In this document: piece by piece, positions 1 through 7,148 of the stretch
Position numbering within the stretch: the stretch's first letter is position 1
Layout: every line of letters begins with the position of its first letter
NCBI GenBank assembly: GCA_043720715.1
Contig: JAYSSF010000094.1
Span: 1-11,336 of the forward strand
DNA from: JAYSSF01 sp043720715
GTDB taxonomy: Bacteria > Patescibacteriota > Gracilibacteria > Absconditabacterales > Absconditicoccaceae
DNA length: 11,336 nucleotides
Direction: 5' to 3'
Translations under genes and position numbers: made by a program
Notes under the pieces: model-generated
What the model was told of the DNA's origin: nothing
The model's input: only the letters and a program-made list of their open reading frames with translations
Database searches by the model: none

Positions 1-141
1 TTTCCTCGAGAAAACGCTGTCCTGAACCACAAATTTGACTTTCATAGCTAATTGTAACTTTTGTAATCAAGATCTACTTTGATGGTTATTCAGCGTTTCC
101 CTAATGCTATGATTTTTACTTGCTTTTCGTATTCATTTACT

Positions 142-191
142 ATATAATACGATTATTCTACTAATCAATCCTTAGAATAATCGTATTATAT
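142..191. repeat. 19-bp perfect inverted repeat upstream of the DUF4143 ATPase gene
   Basis: Bases 142-160 pair perfectly with 173-191 around a 12-nt loop. The arms are AT-rich and the right arm ends 13 nt before the ATG at 205. A TATAAT (143-148) lies in the left arm, with a weak TTGCTT 17 nt upstream (120-125), so the repeat could overlap a promoter and form a hairpin in the 5' leader. It may be an operator, a leader hairpin or the terminator of a gene outside the window; no clear T-run follows it. I see no gene in 1-204. Confidence 0.6.
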
Positions 192-204
192 TATATATCA
201 ATAA

Positions 205-1449
205 ATGAAAAAAATCAAAAGAACAATCTATCACTCATTAATCAAACATCTCGATCATCGTGAAATCACCATGATCATGTGACCGAGACAAGTAGGCAAA
301 ACTACCATCATGAATGAAATGAGTAAATCCTTGTCGTCTCAGTGAGCTCGCGTACTACGACTCAATCTTGATATCGAAACTGATGCGGTGTTTTTTGAAT
401 CTCAGATCAAGCTTCTCCAAAAGATATCTCTCGAATTTGGCTCTCATAATGGATATATCTTTATTGATGAAATTCAAAAAAAAGAAAATGCTTGAGTATT
501 TCTCAAATGAATTTATGATATGAATCTTGGTCATAAATTTATCATTAGTGGCTCTGGTAGTATTGAACTTAAGGAAAAAATCCACGAATCACTTGCTGGT
601 AGGAAGAGAGTGTTTGAGATGAATCCTGTGAGCTTCCTCGAGTTTATTAATTTCAAAACACACTATAAATATGAATCAAATATACCTTTATTTGCCGAAG
701 TACAGCAATCTCAACTTAAAATACTGCTCAACGAATATCTCAATTTTGGTGGATACCCACAAGTTATACTTGCTGAAACAACAAAAGAAAAGATACTTAT
801 CATTGATGAAATATATAAAAGTTATATCCTCAAAGATATTTCATATTTGCTCAATATTGATAAACCAGAAAAATACAGCCTATTACTCAAGATAATTGCA
901 ACACAAATCGGTCAGCCAATCAAATATTCCGAACTTGCAAAACAAGTAGGTATCAATGAGTCAACAATCAAAAATTACCTCTATTATGCTACTCATACAT
1001 ATTTTATCAAAATATGTCAGCCATATCACACCAATCTTCAAAAAGAAATACTCAAATCTCCTATGATCTATTTTAACGATATATGAATGAGAAACTATAT
1101 GCTGGGACTATTTTGACATCTCAACGAACAGGATAATCTATGATTATTATTTCAAAATTTTATCCACAATATACTATTACAAAAATATGATCTCATTGGA
1201 GAATATCTCAAATTCTGGAGAACAGTAGATGGATGAGAGATTGATCTGATAGTTGATCGTGGCAGAGATATTATCCCAGTTGAAGTCAAATATATCAATT
1301 ATGTCAAACCAGAAACAGGTAAGTCAGTGCAAAACTTTATCAATAAATATCACCCAAAACAACTCAATATCATCAATCTAACTCTCAAACAAAGTATCAC
1401 CAAGGATGATACAATCATAAATTTTGTTCCATACCGAGATATACTCTAG
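205..1449 (+). CDS. DUF4143-type P-loop ATPase (AAA+ with C-terminal nuclease-like domain)
   Basis: A 414-residue protein once UGA is read as Gly; it starts at ATG 205 and ends at TAG 1447-1449. Walker A is GPRQVGKT at residues 26-33, its first Gly being TGA. Walker B is IFIDEIQ at 85-91. The segment ISGSGS with a following LAGRK is typical of the family's sensor region. The middle carries a helix-turn-helix-like stretch (ELAKQVGINESTIKNYL). The C-terminus has GEID (344-347) and PVEVK (358-362), matching the PD-(D/E)xK-like DUF4143 fold. Such proteins are common, solitary and often horizontally spread; some have been linked to toxin-antitoxin or defence roles, but their function is poorly known. 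It is more AT-rich than the genes to its right. It converges with the reverse transcriptase gene and the stop codons overlap within CTAG. Confidence 0.9.
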
Positions 1450-2642
1450 ATCAAAGCATACAACCAGTACTCGCCCTGATACTTACGTGATAGTGGTTTA
1501 GGATTAGCAATAATCTTGTGATATGGGTGATAGAAGTCTATCTTCCTGAGTATCTGGTTAGCAAGTCATCGACAGAATCTGCGCCTCACATGTAGGCTGT
1601 CATGGTGCTTGACTAGACCTAAATATGAGTTTACCACTGGCTGAATCTTATGCATTTGATGAGAATTCGAATTTATATGATATTGTAGCAATCTATGTTC
1701 CATATTACAGATAACTCTTCTTCCTATCAAACGACGCCATGGCTTGAGATATATACCCAAAAACAACATACCAGTGGTCACTGGCTGAAGATAGATCTTT
1801 CTAGGATGAAGCTTCAAACCAAGTGAAGAACCAAAGAAATCATAAATACAAGTGATACATCACTTCAAATAGTCATGATCAGTATGAATCAATATAAAGT
1901 CATCGACATATCTGCCATATCATTTGATATGTAGTTTATGCTTGATAAACATATCCAACTCATGCAAGACAATCTGAGCAAATAAGTGGCTCGTCAGATT
2001 TCACAATGGCAATCAGCATCATAATCTGCATGAAATCATGCTTTTGTTGTTTGGAAGAGATGTTCTCTGAATATGTGTAGTACAATCTTGTCGATCACTC
2101 ACATAATCATGAAATAATGAATGAGATACTAACATAAGTATCAAAGACTTGGACCATGGAACATATGATGCAAAGATACGAGCCGTGATCAACCTCCATA
2201 CAAGTGACCTATCGATACTCATAAAACAAGATTGAATATCACATTTGAGTATTCGTGCTTTATGTGCGTAGTTATGAGATACTGAACGAATCATATGATC
2301 CACTCTACGTACACCAAATAGTACTCACTTACCAACTCTATTGGCATAGCTATCATAAATCCACTGTGGTTCAAATAATGGTGTAAGATAACATGAGATC
2401 AAATGTTGTACAATACGATCACGAAACGGTATCACCACCAGCTCTCTCACCACAGGATCTTGGACGATATATCTTCTCGTACGTCAGATTTGATATACTC
2501 ACATAACAATATCATCATAGAGTTTTTGTATATTGGTATCCAGGCGCTCTGTCCACTGCTGTACTTCCTTTTTTTTGGTCTTTCATCTTGAAGCACGCTT
2601 ATATGCATCATATAGATCATCATAACTTAGTATCTGTGCCAT
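1446..2642 (-). CDS. Reverse transcriptase of a diversity-generating retroelement
   Basis: A 398-residue reverse transcriptase that would copy the template-repeat RNA with errors at adenines and deliver the cDNA to the variable repeats. Motifs seen: an N-terminal PFRDRIVQH region and DSYANRVGKG, as in DGR and group II-like enzymes; palm motif DIQSCF (135-140, Asp135 catalytic); GLPLGNLTSHLFA (210-222); catalytic YVDD (245-248); and a thumb-like segment after LGIYLKP. DGR enzymes carry (I/L/V)GxxxSQ where group II enzymes carry QGxxxSP; here it is LGxxxSH, so the Leu is kept but the last residue is His. Several conserved glycines are TGA. ATG 2642 is chosen because an in-frame TAG lies directly upstream; GGTGAT four bases before it may act as a ribosome site. 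The template repeat lies 74 nt upstream. No Avd accessory gene is seen. The match to the repeats makes the DGR assignment secure. Confidence 0.95.
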
Positions 2643-2663
2643 CTACATCACCAAATGATATAC

Positions 2664-2696
2664 AAAAAAATCATTTCTTCGTCTATAAGAAATGAT
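2664..2696 (-). terminator. Intrinsic terminator-like hairpin between template repeat and reverse transcriptase
   Basis: On the minus strand a perfect 10-bp stem (arms 2687-2696 and 2670-2679, loop of 7 nt) is followed by a run of seven T (2664-2670; the first T also closes the stem). The stem is AT-rich, so termination may be partial. It would end a short template RNA while letting some transcripts continue into the reverse transcriptase. On the plus strand there is no T-run, so the direction is clear. Confidence 0.65.
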
Positions 2697-2716
2697 AGTC
2701 TGGAGCTATAAGTCTC

Positions 2717-2801
2717 GGAAAACAACAAGGATGCGTTGTTATCATCATTGTCATTCGAATTGAATCAACGGTTATCATCGTTGAGATTGACGTAACCACG
2801 A
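2717..2801 (-). repeat. DGR template repeat (TR)
   Basis: An 85-nt repeat read on the minus strand, aligned without gaps to VR1 (3074-3158) and VR2 (3839-3923). It has 24 adenines on that strand; 21 are replaced in at least one VR, and no non-adenine position differs. VR1 has 15 changes and VR2 has 14. In the VR reading frame the TR is rich in AAY and GAY codons (Asn and Asp), the usual DGR design that allows wide amino-acid change. One variable codon is TGA. The 3' end (minus-strand GCATCCTTGTTGTTTTCC) is kept nearly unchanged in both VRs and is the likely initiation-of-mutagenic-homing region. This copy lacks the paired hairpins that follow each VR, which fits a donor rather than a target. 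Confidence 0.96.
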
Positions 2802-2968
2802 TTCACCTCACACTTATTCGTGAATACCCAGGTCTCCCCAAGCATCATCGTCGATATAAACAAGATCGCTCTTGTATATGTCGTATACTCCTGAATATTG
2901 CTATCCAGAGGTGAAGCAGATTGATAGCCTCCCCAGACTAGTGCACACATCACTGTATGCACAATATC
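2802..2968 (-). other. Leader between candidate TR promoter and TR; no gene assigned
   Basis: Together with the TR, this is the main part of the 419-base gap between the ATPase stop (3062) and the reverse transcriptase start (2642). It probably belongs to the 5' part of the TR RNA, which in studied DGRs is needed for cDNA priming. A 107-codon open frame (2950 down to 2627) crosses it and the TR, but its predicted product resembles nothing I recognise and it runs through the terminator into the reverse transcriptase start. I do not call it a gene. It shows no similarity to the Avd accessory protein. Confidence 0.5.
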
Positions 2969-2997
2969 TATATAATGATGTTAGTTGCAATTTTCAA
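2969..2997 (-). promoter_or_regulatory. Candidate promoter for the template-repeat RNA
   Basis: Minus-strand TTGAAA (2992-2997) is separated by 17 nt from TATATA (2969-2974). The -35 matches consensus at five of six bases, the -10 at four. Transcription would start near 2962, about 160 nt before the TR, and could end at the hairpin at 2664-2696, giving an RNA of about 300 nt. Confidence 0.4.
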
Positions 2998-3031
2998 TAG
3001 ATTTTTGATCAGGATATCCAAGGGGAGTTGT

Positions 3032-3046
3032 CTCGCATCCTGCGAG
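3032..3046 (-). other. Second hairpin downstream of VR1
   Basis: A perfect 6-bp stem (CTCGCA/TGCGAG) with a 3-nt loop, just beyond the first VR1 hairpin and after the ATPase stop codon. No T-run follows on the minus strand, so it is a poor terminator. Its position mirrors the second hairpin behind VR2. Confidence 0.55.
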
Positions 3047-3048
3047 TC

Positions 3049-3065
3049 ATAGCTCTACGAGCTAT
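3049..3065 (-). other. First hairpin downstream of VR1 (DGR target hairpin)
   Basis: A perfect 7-bp stem (ATAGCTC/GAGCTAT) with a 3-nt loop, 8 nt beyond VR1, containing the ATPase TAG stop. In the Bordetella phage BPP-1 DGR a hairpin just downstream of the variable repeat is needed for efficient homing. The TR flank holds a sequence matching one arm (14 of 16 bases across the junction, with one indel next to it) but not the second arm, so only the target can form it. Confidence 0.65.
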
Positions 3066-6000
3066 CAATCTCGGGAAAACAACAAGGACGCGTGGCGATC
3101 ACCATCGCCACCCGAATGGAACCAACGGTGATCACCGCCGAGATTGACGTAACCACGACTATTATTTTGGTATGTTCAATTTCGACATCATCCTACTATA
3201 TGACAAATCCTCTGCCACGCAATCAGTAATAATTTCTCATTTGATGTTGGAAGATGTAGTTGTATAGCTAGAAACTGTAAAAATTGCTTCTGCTGATCTT
3301 CTGTTTCAAGACGAATGGATGGCTGAGCTTGATGGATTGCTTGGAGATATGCTTTGGTGTAGTTTGGTGCTACAGTTCAAGCTTTATTTACTGTATCAGA
3401 TAGACTGTCTGGCTTATTCACATCTCATCTGATAGATCTAAGGTAGATATTGAGTTTACGCTGTCCAGCATAATCTCATAGATTGTGTGATAGTGATGAG
3501 CTCTCAGTCAGACCATTGACTGACATAAAATCATCATACTGACCAATATATGAGCTCCTTACTATACCAGTGTTTCGATCTGGATGCACCATTTGATTAA
3601 CCAAACCAGTAAATCAATGTGGTGGAGCTACTTGTGTCATATATACTGATGCAAACTCAGTACATCTACGGTCCAGCTCCGATCTTGCAGCATCATTGTC
3701 AGTCATCGCGATAGGTTGTTGAGTGGTTTCATCAAGAAACTCTAGTGGAATATTGGTGACACTAGTATTTCGCCACTGGATCATACGCTGTTGCTCAGCG
3801 AGTGCTGAGGGGGAGGCCTTCGCGCTATCGCGCGACACGGAAAACAACAAGGATGCGAGGCTATCATCATTGCCACTCGAACGGAATCAACGGACACCAT
3901 CGCGGAGAAAGACGTAACCACGATCTCATCATACCCAATACCGTCAATATAATCACTGCAGATACATCATCACTACTAGTGCATCATCTTCACTGACGTT
4001 ATATGTTAACATCATAGCAGCACATACATCATGAAACTCATTGTGAGTCTGATCATCTCATGTATGATGCATCGGGATCATATCTTGGTCGATATATGGT
4101 TGAACTCTTGTGCGTACCGTATCAGGTCGCTGTGTAGTATCTGTATCAGCTACTGATCACCAAGTGGGTTCGTAACTCTTACGAGGTCTTAGTATAGCAT
4201 GATACTCATGCTCTCATATATGAGAAGAATCTTGAGATCTGTCTGTAGCGGTCATGATCGATCATGCGTTGGCAATCGCTCGTGACTTGCCTCATATATT
4301 CCACTCACCTACAGACAGTCATGCTTGGGTAGTGAGGCGAAACGCTCATGATTTCTCGATGTTCTTGGCCAAAGCTACAAGCTGTGGGATAGTTTTGGTG
4401 TTATCGGTATGTGGTTTAATATGAGCCACAAAGTCGTTGCGATACTGGAGGATACGCTTGTGCTCTGATCAGGAGATGAGAGGCTGAAGAGATCATATAG
4501 CTCATGATGGGATAAGTGGTTGGATTACAGGAGGAGTATCCGCAGGTAGAGAACTCTGAAGTGTTGATCTACGATCATCTATACTTTGCTTCCATGATGT
4601 ATATCATCTACGATCATCTCGTAGTTTACTGAGTCACGAGATTGATGATAGACTATTGATCTGCGCTATCATGTCTACTGACTCATCTCCATTACTCATG
4701 ATGATCTTATCCATGAGTGATTCGACTTGCATATTAGTAATCTCCTTTGCTACTGCAAGCTCATCCAGTATATCTGCGATGATTTGATTTCACATATATA
4801 CTGCCTTGAGAGAGTTGATGACTCAGCGCTTGCGTAGGAGTATTGGGTTATCTGACGAGAGTGGAAGCTTGGAGACATCTACCCCATACAGTGATATCTG
4901 TGCCAGCTGTGCAATATCAGTGAGTCAGGTGCTGCTACTGATCTGTTTCTTCTTGTCAGCAGCAGATACGATAGTCGTATTTTTGGTGATGATACTGGTT
5001 CAGTCTGTGTCGGTGATACTCATCGCTTGCTTGTCAATGCTCTGGAGGTATGCAGTATGTGATGAGTTGATCAGTCATAGTTTACTGAGGACAGCTATGA
5101 GGAGATATTTGTCATTATTATGTGATGAGCTAGAGCAGATCCACTTGCACAGCTTACGAGCGACAGCGTCATCTGGACGATAGGTTAGGATCTCGTTGGG
5201 TGTTAGATCATAACAGGCGAGCAGTCTCTTGGTATCCAAGATGGCCGACTGGAGCTTGCCTTTGGTATTTTCGGTGAAGGTACCATTACTATTGAGCTTA
5301 CCAGTGTAGAATGACTGCTCTGTGGTACCGAACTTGAGTTCTGCGATGTCTTTACTCGCCTGGATCACACGATGTACTACTCATTCCTTAGCGAAGAACT
5401 CAGATCAGACATAGGGCACATATCCGGGACTGTAGAGCATTTTGGCTCTGGTCAGGTCGCTAAGCTCTTCATCCACGATATAGTCTACCTTGATACTCTC
5501 ATACTCTCTATTGATAAAATCCTTGGCATACAGGCCATACTGCTCGCCCTCATTGGTCGTCGCGATAAAGTTGACCGTGCGGATCGTGATCTCCTCACCA
5601 TTGGCCATCGTCATACGCTCTCATGGCTTACGAGACCAGAAGAACTTGAGATAGGCCAGGAGCGACTCAGGATATCTGAGAAACTCATCGATAATGATTG
5701 GTATCCCGTATTTGATACTCATCTCCAGCTTACTATAGCTATAGTCAAATAGCTTTGTATTATTCTTGTTGATATCAAGTTCGCTCATCGATCATAACTT
5801 CTTGCGTATGTTTTCTTGTAACGCCCCGTCCATCTCAGGATTGGCACTAAGTTGTGATAATATCTGATGGATTTCAGTCAGTAGCGAGCTATTTTCATTA
5901 TTTTTATCTTGTTGACTAGGACTATCCTTGGCAGATACTCGCTTACCTCGTAGTTCTGATTTGGTGGCATCAGGATTACCTGATAGATACGGGAGATCAT

Positions 6001-7084
6001 GATATAACATCTCATAGTCTGACTCAGACAACTGTCCAGTCAGCTTCATATCATCCATCATCTCACGCTGGAGATATTTGGCCAGCTCTGTCTTACCAGT
6101 ACCAGAGGGACCAGTAAGGACGATGTTGTTACGATTTATGAGTTGTATACGCATCTGATCCACGATCGCCTCTCTACTGGGTAGTCCATCCACCACAATA
6201 CCCTGCTGCATCTGCTGATGGAGCTTGAGGAGATGAGTGCTATAATCTGCCATCATCGTGTCTTGATATGGCGTCACCTGCAGACTACGATAGCCGGTCA
6301 ATATCGTTGTCATCATATCGATATAGCTGACAAGCTGCGTGTCTTGTTCGTCGATATCATTGGCAGATCATCCAGTGGCATAGTGATGATTGTAGATCAA
6401 GTGAGCCGTAGCACGACACAGCTGGATCATATGATCGACCTGAGCGATCGATATCTCTCCGTCAGTATCCATCTTGCCCAGGATCTTAGTGATCTTGGCT
6501 TGACGCTGTGAGAGCTGCTGAGCTAGTGGATGATCATCATCTCGATACCATGAGTCGAGCTGCGCTTGTAATGCTTGATGACTTTGCTGGATGGAGTTAC
6601 TCGTATGAGCGAGAGCATGTGCTCACTGCTGGATGAGCTTGAGTGCAGGTATTCTACTATTGTACTCTTTTGTGTATACTGCTTGGACCGTAGTGCTACT
6701 GACCTTGGTCTTGCTCGCTACACGATCGATCTGATACATGATCTTGGGATCTATGGTGATTGCTGACTTTTTCGTGTCATAGTCTTGCTGTGTTTGTTCG
6801 AGTATGTTCTCAAGTTCTTCTTTGCTCTTATCCTTATACTGCGACTGTGCAAAATTATCTTTGAGAGCAATTATTGCCTCATCTTGAGTATTTGATCGAT
6901 GATCTATATGAGTGATATAGCGCTTTAGGTCGATGATATCTCCATACCCAGCATCTGTCAGCGACTGTCTCATATATTGATATGGTCTCTGTAGCCCACG
7001 GATGAGCAAATCCACCAGATTCTTGTCTTGTGTATACTTGGTGATTGTATCAAGTTGTGAGAGATAGTCTTGTTGTGTAGTCAT
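3062..7084 (-). CDS. Giant MoxR-like AAA+ ATPase with two DGR variable repeats
   Basis: A 1340-residue protein, open throughout with UGA as Gly, ending at TAG 3062-3064. ATG 7084 is preferred because it lies 27 nt from the -10 box, exactly as for the PilB gene; TTG 7087 is the alternative. Residues 1 to about 290 are mostly helical and unrecognised. The AAA+ core has Walker A GPSGTGKT (325-332), Walker B IIIDE (463-467) and sensor-1 FIATTN (506-511), the style of MoxR/CobS/dynein-like ATPases. The C-terminal part (about 750-1340) I do not recognise by family. It contains VR2 (about 1055-1082) and VR1 (about 1310-1337), each ending ASLLFS and each preceded by a similar helix-rich stretch ending in VGG, which suggests a duplicated domain, perhaps a divergent C-type-lectin-like fold. 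No signal peptide or membrane segment is seen. The upstream VWA gene is its likely partner. Confidence 0.92.
3074..3158 (-). repeat. DGR variable repeat VR1 (C-terminus of the ATPase)
   Basis: Eighty-five nt aligned without gaps to the TR with 15 substitutions, all at TR adenines. It encodes about residues 1310-1337, beginning RGYVNL and ending ASLLFS three codons before the stop. Examples relative to the TR: Asn to Gly, Asn to His, Asn to Arg, Asp to Gly, and the TGA glycine to TGG tryptophan. A variable repeat at the extreme C-terminus is the usual DGR position. Two hairpins follow. Confidence 0.96.
3794..3809 (-). other. Second hairpin downstream of VR2
   Basis: A perfect 6-bp stem (CTCAGC/GCTGAG) with a 4-nt loop, inside the ATPase coding sequence. 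It matches the position and size of the second hairpin behind VR1, though the sequences differ. Confidence 0.5.
3820..3835 (-). other. First hairpin downstream of VR2 (DGR target hairpin)
   Basis: A perfect 6-bp GC-rich stem (TCGCGC/GCGCGA) with a GATA loop on the minus strand, 3 nt beyond VR2. It lies within the coding sequence and encodes part of an RDSAKA linker. The short GC stem with a 4-nt loop is close to the hairpin described next to the BPP-1 variable repeat. Confidence 0.65.
3839..3923 (-). repeat. DGR variable repeat VR2 (internal to the ATPase)
   Basis: Eighty-five nt aligned without gaps to the TR with 14 substitutions, all at TR adenines. It encodes about residues 1055-1082, beginning RGYVFL and ending ASLLFS. 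Changes relative to the TR include Asn to Phe, Arg, Val, Ser and Leu. The TGA glycine is unchanged here. Eight columns are changed in both VRs, often to the same base, and thirteen in only one, so the two repeats have separate mutation histories. The frame continues for about 260 further residues to VR1. Confidence 0.95.
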
Positions 7085-7110
7085 CAATCAGGGGTGAGTA
7101 ATATATGATT

Positions 7111-7139
7111 ATTATAGTCGTAAATGTTTGATTTGTCAA
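7111..7139 (-). promoter_or_regulatory. Consensus sigma-70-type promoter for the MoxR ATPase gene
   Basis: Minus-strand TTGACA (7134-7139), a 17-nt spacer and TATAAT (7111-7116): a perfect match to consensus. It sits in the 64-nt gap between the VWA stop and the ATPase ATG. From the -10 to the ATG is 27 nt, giving a leader of about 20 nt with no clear Shine-Dalgarno sequence. The ATPase can therefore be transcribed apart from the PilB-VWA unit. Confidence 0.85.
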
Positions 7140-7148
7140 TTTTGAAAT

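Noticed and set aside
1446..2642. Reverse transcriptase as a group II intron or retron enzyme
   Set aside because: There is no maturase or endonuclease domain and no intron RNA or msr/msd structure seen. The LGxxxS motif and the adenine-specific TR/VR pattern point to a DGR.
2627..2950. Open frame of 107 codons on the minus strand running through the template repeat
   Set aside because: It crosses the TR and the terminator hairpin and overlaps the reverse transcriptase start. Its product resembles nothing known. The TR is expected to be in the VR frame, so an open stretch there is not evidence of translation.
3032..3065. The hairpins behind VR1 as the transcription terminator of the ATPase gene
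   Set aside because: No T-run follows either stem on the minus strand, and a matching pair follows VR2 in mid-gene. A DGR target role explains them better.
2717..3923. The three 85-nt repeats as a CRISPR array or transposon ends
   Set aside because: They are few, far apart, on one strand, and differ only at template adenines; two are coding. This fits a DGR and neither alternative.
4806..6766. Plus-strand open frames opposite the MoxR gene (for example 4806-5183, 5372-5752, 6218-6511)
   Set aside because: They are short, lack recognisable domains and lie opposite a gene with clear ATPase motifs; they are antisense shadows.
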